A stretch of 64,000 nt of DNA from Avena insularis (Eukaryota; Streptophyta; Magnoliopsida; Poales; Poaceae). The stretch covers positions 464,598,740-464,662,739 of the forward strand of contig CM042686.1 in assembly GCA_023614405.1 (NCBI GenBank). Reading direction: 5' to 3'. Made by a program: the position numbers and the translations under genes. Below, one piece after another: positions 1-11,443 of the stretch. Position 1 is the stretch's first letter. Each line of letters begins with the position of its first letter. The notes below the pieces were generated by a model. The model was not told the DNA's origin, did no database searches, and was given only the letters and a program-made list of their open reading frames with translations.

Positions 1-452
1 AATCTCAGTCCGACTTTTATCATAAGAAACACATTTCCATTGCATCTACTATCCTCTACAATTTCTGCAATTTATTATTTTGAAAATACAAAAATACTTT
101 CTCTACTTGCAATCACTTATAAAAACCCCCAAAAGAACTCTAATATCTTCCATATCATCTAGTTTGCATTACATTACTTTATTTACTGCTTTTATTTCAG
201 TTTACATTTTATTTTATTTCATATTACTAATACGAAACCTTGTGATTGACAACCACTTGGTGGAGTTGGTGACACAAGACAGATTATTTTGCTTTATAGG
301 TTGCTTGAAGAGGATAAGACAAACATCTGTCCATAACCAATTCCCCATGAGTTCGATATAAACCCTCGAGTCACCCTTGTGGGGAAAAGAAGCTTGCTAC
401 AACACTTTGCACTTGGAGTCCCAACGAAAAGTGGCCACTTTTGTTGCCATCA
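1..452 (+). repeat. Possible 3' end of an LTR (unassigned family)
   Basis: AT-rich sequence with phrases typical of the last part of grass Ty3/gypsy-type LTRs: 'gattgacaaccac' near 246, then 'cacttggagtcccaac' near 410, ending in CATCA at 448-452. The same kind of ending occurs in the minus-strand LTR at 54316-55679. No PBS follows 452, so this would be a 3' or solo LTR. The 93-aa ORF at 80-361 is low-complexity and hydrophobic and shows no recognisable domain. The left limit lies outside the window. Confidence 0.3.
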
Positions 453-949
453 ACAAAACATCCTAATATACTAGAGCCCTTGAGAGGCAACCAGCATAGC
501 AATAGTCTTTTGATCCAACCGAGTGCACCACGAAGCACCGGGCTACAAACGATTATTAAGTGTAAAACACAGATCAAAGCATTAAGTGGTGATGTTGTTG
601 TGATCCTAAATGGGTCACTAAGCGAAGACCGTACTACCCTTTCTGTCACTGGGGTGCCTGTGAGATCGTTGCTAGCTAAGTATCCCACCTCAAGACTTTA
701 TAAATCTATGGGGTGTTGGGTACCTACAACTCCAAAGATAGAGACAAGAGACAAAGAAACAAAAGATACAAATCTCTCTTTCAAACAATACACAATGCTC
801 CCATAGATTAGATGCACATAATCATTGTGAGATTTCTCCCCAACCCGCAGCCCGTGAGGACTACTTACTCATAACAATAAGATCAAAGATAGAAAACATT
901 GTGCAAAATACTTAGATTGAAATCAAATATTCTTACAACGGTTGCCGAA
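453..949. other. Unassigned repetitive sequence, no gene seen
   Basis: ORFs of 105-121 aa overlap here on both strands (371-688 minus, 441-806 plus). Neither has a recognisable domain. The text resembles retroelement leader or untranslated sequence, but I could not assign it to a family. Confidence 0.3.
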
Positions 950-1241
950 TCACAAGGGGCGCGTTTGGCATCCTGCAGATGGTCTAGCCAGGTGGGCGGG
1001 GAAGAAAATGGGCTGATTGTTTGCTCGCTTGCCCTTTTGGCCCGCATCAGTCTGAACCTCAAAGCACCCCTCATCTAGGCCTATGGACAATGCTCAGTTC
1101 GGCCATTTCCCCGAAGCCAGCCTCCCTACATGCAAATGGGGGAATGCGGCATCGGAGCTCGTGCAGGCAGGGATATGGCAGGAGCCATGCGCGACCGTGA
1201 AATTACGGCAGGAGGAATTGACCTACCGCCCTCCTACTCCC
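950..1241. other. GC-rich fragment, possibly a truncated DNA transposon
   Basis: Composition shifts sharply to GC-rich at about 950, where 'ggggcgcgtttggc' resembles the outer end of grass hAT- or Harbinger-type elements. No matching inverted end is present before the sequence is cut by the LTR at 1242. The assignment is a guess from one short motif. Confidence 0.2.
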
Positions 1242-2674
1242 TGATACATTGGAAATGTATCTATAATTTTTGATGCTCCATGCTTGTTTTTATCTACTTT
1301 CTTGTGTTTTGTTCCAACTTTGGAGTACTTTTCATATGATTTCTTGGACTAACCTATTAACAAGAGCCACAGTGCCAGCTGCCTGTTTTCTGCTGTTTTT
1401 GGTTCCAGGAAAGTCAGAAAATGAATATTCTCGAAATTGGACGGGACAAAAGCCAAAGTGCCTATTTTTCCAGAAGACTCACAGAGCCAGAATACGAGAC
1501 GGAGGAGGGCCAGGGGCTGGCCACACCCTTCCCAGGCGCTGGAGGCTGGGCACGCGCCAGGCTGGTGTGGTGGCCCAGTGCACCCTCGGTCTCCCTCTTC
1601 GCCTATAAGAAGCCTTCTGACCTAAAAACTTCAGGTGGGTTCGAAGTTTTTCCACAAAAAGTTCCGTTGCGCCGCCGCCACTGAAGGGGAGATTCGGGGG
1701 ACACAAAGTCTCTGTTCCGGCACCCTGCCGGGACGGGGAAGTGCCCCCGGAGCCATCTCCATCGATCTCCACCATCATCTTCATCGACCATCCATGTTTC
1801 CCCCATCTATGAGTGAGTAATCCCCCGCTGTAGGCTATGGGGATGGTAGGGATTGGATGAGATCGTTCATGTAATGGCATCAGATTGTTAGGGCATGGTG
1901 CCTAGTATCTTTTATTAGTGCTTTATGACTTTGTTGCGACTTGTTGTGCTTAATGCTTGTCACTAGGGCCCGAGTGCCATGATTTCAGATCTAAACTTAT
2001 TATTAATTCATTATGATAGTATTGTTATTGGTCTTATCTGCAAGTTGTATACACACGTCGTTGTCCGAAACCTATGGCCCCGAAGTGATAGAAATCGGGA
2101 TAACCGAAAGGGAAAGGCTTTGATGTGAGGATCACATGTCTTCATGGAGTGTTAATGCTTTGCTTCGGTGCTCTATTAAAAGGAGCACCTTAATCTCCAG
2201 TAGTTCCCTAGGGGCCCCGCTGCAAACGGGCTGGCAGGACAAAAGATGTTGTGCAAGTTCTCATTGCGAGCACGTATGACTATATATGGAACACATGCCT
2301 AGGATTGTCTAGTACTTGGATGCTTTATCTTATTTATCTACAATTTCCCTATGTTCTGATTGCTATGTGAATTGTCTTGTCCATGCAACGCCCGTCCATC
2401 CATCCCTATGCCTACCGCACTCGAATCCCATTGTTTACTGCTTTTGTTACTATTGTCTTTGCTTTACTACTGCTGTTACTTTGCCATTCCTACTACAAAA
2501 CTGTTGCTACTGATAAACTGTTGTGAGCAAGATTGTTTCCAGGTGCAGCTGAATTGACAACTCAGTTGTTAAGGCTGATAAATATTCTTTGGCTCCCCTT
2601 GTGTCGAATCAATAAATTGGGTTTCACTTCCCTCGAAAATACTGCGATACACCCCCTATACTTATGGGTCATCA
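1242..2674 (+). repeat. Element A 5' LTR
   Basis: TG...CA-bounded LTR, matched along its length by 7002-8439. A GC-rich block (about 1490-1600) precedes a TATA-like 'cctataag' and a leader, the usual promoter layout in this family. Short ORFs at 1270-1880 on both strands lie in the promoter/leader and are shadows. Confidence 0.92.
1602..1611 (+). promoter_or_regulatory. Candidate TATA box of element A LTR
   Basis: 'cctataagaa' follows a GC-rich block and precedes a pyrimidine/purine leader. The same position in the relatives has TATATAGG-type sequence (for example on the minus strand near 62325). Position and conservation support a retroelement promoter. Activity cannot be judged. Confidence 0.4.
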
Positions 2675-2685
2675 AGACTATTTTA

Positions 2686-2703
2686 TGGCACCGTTGCCGG
2701 GGA
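2686..2703 (+). other. Element A primer-binding site (tRNA-Asp type)
   Basis: TGGCACCGTTGCCGGGGA lies 11 bases after the 5' LTR. It complements the 3' end of plant tRNA-Asp with one mismatch (TGGCACC for TGGCGCC). Such PBS sites prime minus-strand cDNA synthesis. Confidence 0.85.
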
Positions 2704-2823
2704 GCATAGCTTTATTTATCAAGTTCACTTGGAATCACTATTGTTCAAGCTAAGTTTATCTTTCTCCTTGTTTGCTTGTTTCTTTATCAAAAAATACAAA
2801 AAAAAAATTAGTTCCTACTCTAG

Positions 2824-3882
2824 TTGTTATTTTCATTGGTCTGTTATTGTCTTGCTTTATCATGCTTGTTGTCAATGGTTGGTTTCTTTGAAACTGAATC
2901 TTATTGGCAAGGTGGGTTCACGGAAGATGAAAAATATTATTATAAGGAACACCGCTTGTCACAAAAAGGGAAACACTTATGGGGACAAATTGATAGATTG
3001 TATACCATTGCTAGAAATGTGTGCTCTACTTATAATGTTACTTATTGCCTTGATAAATTTTGTTGCTGTAGGAGGTACAAACACCTCCCTTTTCAAAGTG
3101 AGTATAATGATAATGTTACCATATCTTCCTATGTTAAGGGAAACTATGACCTTTATGATGTGGAACAAATTGAGGAATTTATTGCTTGGAAGGGTGCATT
3201 TGAACTTGCTAGTTTGCTTGAAAATATTGATGATTCTCCTTATAAGTATGAGGTTTATGGTATACTTAAATTTTGCTTTGATAATTACAAGGATGAAAAT
3301 GGCTATATTCTTGAATATTTTAATAGATGCTTTCCACAAATGGAAGAGACTAATGCCTTGCAGGATCCTATGGAAGAAGAAATTGATGAACATGAAATCT
3401 CATTAGATGAAAAAGAGAAGGAGAGGGATGAACAAAAGGAGGAAGAATGGATTAGCTACCCATACCTACCTTCTAATGAGAGTAACTCTTTATCCCTTAC
3501 ATTATTTGATTGTCCCCCATGCTTACTAAAGAAGGATGATTGTTATGTTCCTGAGGATTCTTTTGAAGATGTTTATGATAAAGCTCTAGTGCTTGTAGAT
3601 CATGAAAAGAATGCTTTATGTGATAGTTATATTGTTGAGTTTATTCATGAGGCTACTGAAAATTATTATGAGAGAGGAAAATATGGTTGTAGAACTTTTC
3701 ATGGTATTGAAACACCTCTCTATGTGCTGAAAGTTTTGAAGTTACTCTTTTTTTATCTTCCTATACCTGTCACTTTGTTATTTGCTTACACGATTCGTAT
3801 GCATAGGAAGTGGGTTAGACTTAAGTGTGTGTTGAATTTGCTTCTTGATGCTCTCTTTTACTTCAATTCTTATTTCTTATGA
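2824..3882 (+). CDS. Unrecognised 335-352-aa retroelement ORF of element A
   Basis: This is the only long ORF of element A and starts soon after the PBS leader. The likelier start is the ATG at 2875 (M18), because the first 17 residues are a hydrophobic extension and the copy in element B is conserved from that point. No gag, zinc knuckle, protease, RT or integrase motif is visible. The protein has a Cys-rich patch (CCCRR near residue 80), an acidic/charged linker (residues ~190-215) and a hydrophobic carboxyl end with two membrane-like stretches (~305-350). A diverged, broken copy on the minus strand of element B (about 33290-34239) keeps most of the sequence. That makes this a family-wide coding module rather than chance. 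Its function is unknown. It could be a highly diverged gag-like protein. Confidence 0.6.
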   Translation: MLFSLVCYCLALSCLLSMVGFFETESYWQGGFTEDEKYYYKEHRLSQKGKHLWGQIDRLYTIARNVCSTYNVTYCLDKFCCCRRYKHLPFQSEYNDNVTISSYVKGNYDLYDVEQIEEFIAWKGAFELASLLENIDDSPYKYEVYGILKFCFDNYKDENGYILEYFNRCFPQMEETNALQDPMEEEIDEHEISLDEKEKERDEQKEEEWISYPYLPSNESNSLSLTLFDCPPCLLKKDDCYVPEDSFEDVYDKALVLVDHEKNALCDSYIVEFIHEATENYYERGKYGCRTFHGIETPLYVLKVLKLLFFYLPIPVTLLFAYTIRMHRKWVRLKCVLNLLLDALFYFNSYFL

Positions 3883-3902
3883 GAGCATCCTCTCAAACTA
3901 TT

Positions 3903-4062
3903 ATGCCTGGAGATGATATTATGTCTATTATTCTTGGGAGACCTTTTCTTAAATACTGCAGGAGCTGTTATTAATTGTAATCAAGGAAAGGTGACCTTAA
4001 ATGTAAATGACAAGGAACATACTATCTATTTCTCCAAGAATATTGAAGGACTTATGGCTTGA
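3903..4062 (+). pseudogene. Retropepsin-like C-terminal scrap, frameshifted
   Basis: After the stop of the preceding ORF and in a different frame, codons at 3929-3949 read ILGRPFL, the typical motif near the end of retroviral-type aspartic proteases. One extra base after it shifts the following Ala-Gly-Ala-Val-Ile-like stretch into another frame, which ends at the TGA 4060-4062. The protease active-site segment is absent. This suggests an ancestral gag-protease polyprotein of which only the end remains. It is missing from element B. Confidence 0.6.
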
Positions 4063-7001
4063 ATTCAATTGAATATGTTGAGGGCATTCAAGTTGGAGAA
4101 ATATATTGTCCCATACCAAGAGAAAAATTTGAAACTATTATGATTGGGACCATTGCTATCAAGGTTGAGGTAACATAATCATTAGTAGAATACAAAGTTT
4201 CGTATCATATGAAATTGTTTTGGTAACAAGACCTGATCAACCTTGTTAACAAAAGGATTTCATTGAACAAAACAATGTTTCCACCATGATTATCTCCGCT
4301 TACTTCTATTTTATCCATTTTCAGTTTTTGCTTTTGCCTAACTTAAAGGCGTTAAAGAAAAGTACTTGTTGGGAGATAACCCAAGAGTTTTAGTTGAGTC
4401 TTGAAAGTTATTACTTCAGTAATAACCGCTCCTTATCCTTTTTATTTGCTTTTTGTGCCAAGAGTAACCTCTAATGAGAGTGAAGTAATGATTGGGAAAG
4501 TTGCTGTCCCGAAATAGATTTTTGTGCTTCACCGTAAATATTTCTGAGAGAGCTCTGTATGTCGGATTGAGCTGTCATTTTGTGTGATTCTGCCCCGGGT
4601 TGTTATCTAACTTTCGTTAGTTCAACACTTTTTGATTTGAGCAACAGAAGCTCTTCGAAAAAATTCGTCTTTACCTGCTGGTCTGTTTTGACAGATTTCT
4701 GCCATTTTCTGCATTTGCTTCTTGTTGGTTCCTTCTTGAGTTCTTTTGGGGAATTGAGATTTTTGAGGGAAGTGCTACAGTAGCTAGTGTTCTAATGGAA
4801 GTTTATTTGGTGTTAGAACTGAACCTTGAGACTTATTTATCTTAAGTGCACTAATGTTGCTAATGAGATTGTGTGAAGTTTTGTATGAAGGAAAATTTTC
4901 AGGTGTATGGAAGGAATGAGTAATGAGATGAAGGATGGACTAAAGCTCAAGCTTGGGGATGCCACGCGTGTCACCCCAAGAAATATCCAAGAATTACAAG
5001 CATCAAAGCTTAGGGATGCCCAAGGCATCCCCTTCTTTATCAATAAAAATCCTAGGTTTCTTCCAAACGCTTCATTTTTACTGTTTAATGCACAGTTGTG
5101 TTGTTCTTGGAGCGTCTTCTTTTTCGTTTTTGTTTTCGTTTTAGTTTTCTTGGTTTGCTTAGTTTTCTGAATAAATTGGTTGGACCCCCTCTTTCATACA
5201 TTGGTTTGCAAATAGTTTGGTTTGGTTTGGAAAAGAGTAGGAAAGTTCATGCTTATGTGGTAAAAAGAGCTTGTTTTTGACTGTGGCCTATGCTTTGTCA
5301 TGCCATGCTTGGTATTGTTTTGGCCTTATGCTTAGTGTTCTTTGTTGTAGCATGACTTGTTATAAACAATAGAGATTGCTTAATGTGCCTTGGATGAATC
5401 ATGCGTTGTTTTAGCATATTAAAGCATAGTATAGTGGTATTCTCCTTTGATGCTTTATTTGGGTTGACTTGGCGCATGCTCACACCATGTTATGACTATC
5501 TCAAGTCACCTTAAGCCTTTATGATCCTTTAGTTTTCAACTTGTAGTATCACTTTATGCTTTGATCAATGATGTTTTGTCGCTCTGCATGATTATGGCCA
5601 TTATTGCTCTCTTAGATTGTCGCTCCCAGTCTTTTGCTAGCCTCCACAACAAAGTATGAGTTCCACTCATGCATCCAACTCCCTAAACCAAGTTATTCCA
5701 AAGAGTCCACCATACCTACCTACTAGCTTATGCTATTCCAAGTATATTCATGCTTTTGTTTACCTTCCACTTGTTATGATAAAACTAGTGCTTAAAGCTC
5801 TCACGAACTTGATGGCACACTTTAATTTTTGCCTCTAATAAACTTGAACCATTGGGTACTTATTTTTTGCGTATATGCTTGCGCTTTATAAGTTGAAATT
5901 CGCAGAACCATGTTTCATGGGGAACGCTTTCAACATTGAACTTGTACTTTGTACCCCGTTGATATCATGTTCTTTTGCTTACGGATCCCGGCGGTGTGAA
6001 ATAAAAATGGAACTTGTAAGATCATGGAGTTTGTATGTGTTAGAGAAAGCTGGGCTAGCCTAAGCCATGCCTAATCATGGTGGAAACTTGTAGCATCACC
6101 ATAATGAGCACTCTATGAAGCATCCTCAATAAAACCTATGCAAATAACAAATAAAAGATCGAGATGCTCATTGTCTGCTTGCCTTGTCATTTTGATTATG
6201 GGAAAGCTCCCGTATCATGTGCAAGGGGTACCCCGTTGGCGGTTCTTAATGATACACATGTACTTACAATGACAAGAGCTTACTCGTGACTGGAGTTGAG
6301 TAGCATGAGGATCGGTCTTCATAAGTAAGGGGCATGAGATTTCGGTTTATAACTTGTCAAGCATATCCTCTTAGTTGTGTCACTTTAACCTTAATCACTT
6401 CAAGATGCTTATGATAGGGGAAATGAGAGCTGAAAGCTTTAAGTATCATAATTTTTGGAAGCTCTTTATGAGACTTGAATCCCTACTTCCTTTTACAAAA
6501 GGCCTTTCTTCCACCATTATATTGAGTCTCCACCTTCTATCTTTATGCACCTACTTTGAGAGGATAGTGACCATTCTTAGTTCTATGTGCATTGTCCCAA
6601 GACTAGTTGATTGATGCATAACTTGATATTGCTTGTTTTAAACTATTGTATCTAGTCACTCTTATGAACTTTGAAGGTGTCCTATGCATATATGTTTGCT
6701 ACTCTATGAGGGACAAGCTGAATGCCACTATGCTATGTTTTCTTTATGTGAAACAAACAAACGTCTTGCGAAGCATTGTTATTCATGAATCTTTTGTTTG
6801 TGCCTTTTCATGTTACATCATAGTTTTGTTGCCTATTGCTAGAACTTTGTCTTTCATGTTATGATTGAAGTACTATGATCCCAGCTTTGAATGTTTTGCA
6901 AATACTTTGATCAAGTCTTTGATGGTGCATGTCACCTCAAAAATTCTTTCTTTTTATCACTTACCTACTCGAGGACGAGCAGGAGTTAAGCTTGGGGATG
7001 T
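4063..7001 (+). repeat. Non-coding 3' interior of element A, shared with B, G and H
   Basis: About 2.7 kb without a credible gene, homologous from roughly 4335 to reverse-complement sequence in H (57343-60035) and B (30717-33015), and in part to G (62700-64000). It holds two internal copies of the polypurine-like motif AAGCTTNGGGATG (4949-4963 and 5006-5020). The second copy forms a perfect 8-bp hairpin, GGGATGCC/GGCATCCC, at 5013-5031. Small ORFs here are fortuitous. Confidence 0.8.
6988..7001 (+). other. Element A polypurine tract region
   Basis: AAGCTTGGGGATGT abuts the 3' LTR. The same string, reverse-complemented, abuts the 3' LTRs of G and H (55680 and 57343), which supports its use as the plus-strand primer region. 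Confidence 0.7.
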
Positions 7002-8439
7002 TGATACATTGGAAATGTATCTATAATTTTTGATGCTCCATGCTTGTTTTTATCTACCTTTTGTGTTTTGTTCCAACTTTGGAGTACTTTTCATATGATT
7101 TCTTGGACTAACCTATTAACAAGAGCCATAGTGCTAGCTGCCTATTTTTCTGCTGTTTTTAGTTCCAGGAAAGTCAGAAAATGAATATTCTCGGAATTGG
7201 ACGGGACAAAAGCCAAAGTGCCTATTTTTCTAGAAGACTCACGGAGCCAGAATACGAGACGGAGGAGGGCCAGGGGCTGGCCACACCCCCCCCCCGCCAG
7301 GCACGGGCTGGGCCTGGCTGCGCCAGGGCCTGGTGTGGTGGCCCCAGGCACCCCCTCGGTCTCCCTCTTCGCCTATAAGAAGCCTTCTGACCTAAAAACT
7401 TCAGGGGGGTTCGAAGTTTTTCCACAAAAAGTTCCGCTGCACCGCCGCCACCGAAGGGGAGATTCGGGGGACATAAAGTCTCTGTTCCGGCACCCTGCCA
7501 GGACGGGGAAGTGCCCCCGGAGCCATCTCCATCGATCTCCACCATCATCTTCATCGACCATCCATGTTTCCCCCATCTATGAGTGAGTAATCCCCCGCTG
7601 TAGGCTATGGGGATGGTAGGGATTGGATGAGATTGTTCATGTAATGGCATCAGATTGTTAGGGCATGGTGCCTAGTATCTTTTATTAGTGCTTTATGACT
7701 TTGTTGCGACTTGTTGTGCTTAATGCTTGTCACTAGGGCCCGAGTGCCATGATTTCAGATCTGAACTTATTATTGATTCATTATGATAGTATTGTTCTTG
7801 GTCTTATCTGCAAGTTGTATACACACATCGTTGTCCGGAACCAATGGCCCCGAAGAGACAGAAATCGGGATAACCGGAGGTAAAGGCTTTGATGTGAGGA
7901 TCACATGTGCTCATGGAGTGTTAATGCTTTGCTCCGGTGCTCTATTAAAAGGAGCACCTTAATTGCCAGTAGTTCCCTTGAGACCCCGCTGCAAACGGGC
8001 TGGCAGGACAAAAGATGTTGTGCAAGTTCTCATTGCGAGCACGTATGACTATATATGGAACACATGCCTAGGATTGTCTAGTACTTGGATGCTTTATCTT
8101 ATTTATGTACAATTTCCCTATGTTCTAATTGCTATGTGAATTGTCTTGTACATGCAACGCCCGTCCATCCATCCCTGTGCCTACCGCACTCGAGTCCCAT
8201 CACATCGCTATCTTTACCCTTCTTTGCTTTATCGATGTCAAGTACTTTACTATTCCTACTACAAAACTATTGCTACTGATAAACTGCTGTGAGCAAGATT
8301 GTTTCCAGGTGCAGCTGAATTGACAACTCAATTGTTAATACTTATAAATATTCTTTGGCTCCCCTTGTGTCGAATCAATAAATTGGGTTTCACTTCCCTC
8401 GAAAATACTATGATACACCCCTATACTTGTGGGTCATCA
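7002..8439 (+). repeat. Element A 3' LTR
   Basis: This direct copy of 1242-2674 begins TGATACATTGG and ends GGGTCATCA. It has a C-run (near 7287) and scattered substitutions relative to the 5' copy. Confidence 0.92.
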
Positions 8440-9660
8440 CATGTGTATTGAAATACCCATGACAATCATTCAGTTTACTCGTTGATTACTAACTAGAACA
8501 AGAGTATATCATGTCCCCTTGTCATTCTCCTCTTTACAACTATTTATTTTATAAGACTCTCTCACCACAAATTCACAATGTTCCTTTTTTATAAGTGTTG
8601 CTTCCATTGCATGGATCTTTCTTTATTTGCAAGTTCAGCTTGTTGAGTAATTCTATGCTTGTCCAACATGCTCAAGTTAATTTAGTTCAGGGCAAGATGT
8701 AAGTGAAATTTCTACATATGGTGCGCACATCTACATGAGTGGTACCCATAAATACCAAACAAGAGAATCATGGATGACACCATAATTTATATTTTATTCA
8801 AAACCACTCAACCAAGGATACATGACAATGCTCTAAGAGCTCTTCAAACTCTAGGAAAATCGATACCTAATGGATGCAAGCAAAAACCTCCTACTAATTA
8901 TGAACGAGATGAAAATATTATAACTAAAAATCCTAAGGTATGGTGGAACTCCCCCAAGCTTAAGTTGTTATCATCGCTCCGCTAGAGAATGGCCTTTAGT
9001 ACCTCATCGTTGGTGGTTCTTCTGACCTTCAACAAGGCTGCGTGCAACATTTTGTTGACTGCCACTTGATCTTCCCACTTGGTCTTGTAATCTTGGATCT
9101 CTTTTTCCAGCTTTTCTATAATCTCAATGCAACCTACAAAGGTTGCTTGCATGTTCCTGACAAACTTTGTGTTTAGTGCCTCCTCGTAATCATGCAAAAG
9201 TGCAATGTGACGGCAAGAGACAGAAAAGCGCCTCTCTTCATCAGCAATTTGTCAATGCAGCGAATTGATCTGTGCTTGAAGATTTGGGTTAGTCATGTCC
9301 CTGAAGCGAGGTTCTTCAATCTCCCTCATCCTTCAAGCTCCATCTTCAAGATGGTTTCTCCAGATGACATTGTTCCTCTGGTCTTCCCCTCTCCATGCAT
9401 CTTGGCTTCTTGGTGAAGGACTCCACTCCGGGGTTCTTATGGGTGCACAAGGGAATCCTCCATCCGGAGTGCTCCACCTTGAAGACATGTCCTGGCGCAA
9501 GGTAAGATCTAGAAGAAATAGGTAGAAAACAAGGTTCGTTCGAAAAAGACTCGATGCAGGATTATATCGACAGGGAGTATTATATATAGATGGCTTTTAG
9601 GGTAAGATGAAGCACTAAGAAAGAAATGGGAGTACATATTTTTAGGGTAAGATGAAGCAA
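8440..9660 (-). mobile_element. Element E interior remnant (Ty3/gypsy-like, minus)
   Basis: Degenerate retroelement interior. On the minus strand it reads through a short coiled-coil ORF (8982-9197), a stop, then 'cttaagcttgggggag' (complement of about 8956-8971), a phrase common just after gypsy coding regions in grasses. Multiple stops interrupt the upstream part. The left end is cut at element A, so the element is incomplete. The right limit, where it meets its LTR, is approximate. Confidence 0.5.
8982..9197 (-). pseudogene. Coiled-coil retroelement protein fragment
   Basis: 71-aa minus-strand ORF rich in Lys/Glu with heptad-like spacing, consistent with the helical end of a gag-type protein. 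The sequence upstream continues with stops and frameshifts, so this is a remnant. No catalytic motif is present. Confidence 0.4.
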
Positions 9661-11443
9661 TAATGTTATAGCAAGATTGATTACTTCAAGCACGAAGGTT
9701 AGCACAATGTAAAGTGCATAAGTAAAGAGCTCGGGTATAGAGATAACCGAGGCACGCGGGGACGATGATATTTTATCGAATTCCTCCCAACAAGGGAGTA
9801 CGTATTGTTCGAGGGGTGGGCGGTACTAAGACCACCAACACCACAAAAGGCCTCACCCTATTCTCCCGAGCACCCACCACGCGGCAAGCACCCGTTCCAC
9901 TATGGGACACTTGAGGTTGGTCACCAAACCCGTACAAGATTGGGGCTATCTCCACAACATAATTGGAGGCTCCCAATAATCACCACCAACGCCTCAATCT
10001 TGGGGAGCTTCACAACTTAATGGAAGACCCCAAGAACATTCCACAAAGGCCACACAACCCTCTAGGGTTCCAAGACACCAAGAGGTACAAACTTCTTGAT
10101 TTCACCAATAAAATCCTCCGGGGAGAACACAAATCGATGCACCTAATGCAAAAGGCAAGACCACCACAAAGATGCTCCAAATCTTCAGTCTCAAGTTCCA
10201 ACAATGCTACTAAAGCAATTGGGGGAACAAGGGAGGAAGAACACAAAGGGGAACACAAAATGCACCAAGATCTAAATCCCAAAGATTCACTCACAAAGAG
10301 GTGATTTGGTTTGGTCAAATTATAGATCTAGATCCCCTCTACCTTCCCTTCAAATATTGGTAAGAATCAATGGAGGGGTGAAGAAATCAAGATCAAAGAA
10401 GTGTCAAAGAATAGGAAAATCTTGAAGAAAAAATGAGGAAGAAGCACTAGCAAAATAGAAAAAGGGGGAGTTATTTATATGGGGCCAAGCATCTGCCCAT
10501 TGGGGCCAAACTTCCTGTGCTGGGCCGATAGTACCGGCTGGGCCCGGTACTACCGCTCTTGACTAGGCAACACAGCAAGCGGGCGATCAAGCGAAGCTAG
10601 GCAGCTGGCAACCTATCAAACAAATGAAGCGAGGCAGGCGATCGGGAGAGCTCGCTGGCGCGTGAGCGAGGTGGGTGTGCGAAGCAGCAAGCGACGCAGC
10701 GAGTAGGCCGCAACAGCAGGGCGAGCTAGAGTGGGCTGGCACGAGTGAGGCGCCTCAGCAAGCAGCGGCGGGAAGCACGCAAGCGATCAGGGGCGAGCGA
10801 AGCTGGCTATGCTAGCGCGCGGGCTGAGAAATCAGCGGAAGGCAACACGGTGGCTGGCTGGCTGGGGAAAGGCGACTGGGCCTGGGAGCTAGCTCGGCCG
10901 GCCAGTAGTACCGGCCCACCCAGGCGGTACTGCCGTTTGGGCTTGGTACTACCAGCCTCTACAACCGGAAGGGGAAGAGGAGATGGGCCGCGCGTAGGGG
11001 CGAGCGGTAGTGCCAGCCGGTACTACCGCTCGGCCCAAAAACTGTTTTACCATTTTTCTCTTTTTAATAAATAAGAGGCAAATATTCAAACTGCTATAAC
11101 TTTAGTTTGGTAACTCCGATTGACCCGAAACCAATTTTGTTGGAACGAGGACGACACGAGCTGTAACACAAAGTGAGAATGTATCAATTATTATTATGTG
11201 AGATACCTCACTCGGTGAGCATCCAGAAAACCTCTAAGATCAAAAACGCAACAAGGTATAAAAAGCAAATCCGTTTTTGATGAATAAGAGCTTGTTATGA
11301 AGATAACCACAAGCTCTATATCCTCACATGGATAGGACCAACAAACAACCAAGAAAGATGATGCTAAAAATGCAAAGGTTTGAGATCTCTCCGAACAATA
11401 TGATCGAGTTACTCAATTAACAGCCCTTCTTGATAGTACGGCT
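9661..11443 (-). repeat. Element E 5' LTR, distal part (minus)
   Basis: Read on the minus strand, this continues the LTR that begins at 22219 (TGTGGTTTTGG) and is split by copia element 1. It includes the recognisable phrase 'cgtgcctcggttatctct' (complement near 9735-9755), often seen near the end of such grass LTRs. A cluster of inverted GGTACTACC/GGTAGTACC motifs lies at about 10525-11035 in a GC-rich stretch with many GCGAG and AAGCGA words. ORFs at 9963-10318 and 10745-11074 are shadows. The inner limit is approximate. Confidence 0.55.

Larger units (their letters stand above)
1242..8439 (+). mobile_element. Element A: complete LTR retrotransposon, TGATACATTG family
   Basis: Two direct LTRs of about 1.43 kb flank a 4.3-kb interior. 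Each starts TGATACATTGG and ends GGGTCATCA. A tRNA-Asp-type primer site follows the 5' LTR and a purine-rich tract precedes the 3' LTR. The interior holds one long ORF without gag, RT or integrase similarity, then a retropepsin-like scrap, then about 2.7 kb of non-coding DNA. The element is therefore probably non-autonomous. The LTRs differ by several substitutions per hundred bases in the stretches I compared, so the insertion is not recent. No target-site duplication is visible: CTCCC lies before it and CATGT after it. Confidence 0.9.

Noticed and set aside
441..806. 121-aa plus-strand ORF
   Set aside because: No domain, no homologue elsewhere in the window, overlaps a 105-aa ORF on the other strand. 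Likely chance.
1421..1880. Overlapping ORFs in the GC-rich LTR block (recur at 7181-7650, 17803-18173, 62213-62666)
   Set aside because: They lie in LTR promoter/leader sequence, occur in several frames and strands at once and are not conserved as protein.
2875..3882. Host membrane protein
   Set aside because: It has hydrophobic C-terminal stretches, but it sits between the PBS and 3' LTR of a retroelement and recurs in element B.
10745..11074. 109-aa Arg/Gly/Ala-rich ORF
   Set aside because: Product of GC-rich simple words in the element E LTR; no start context or homology.
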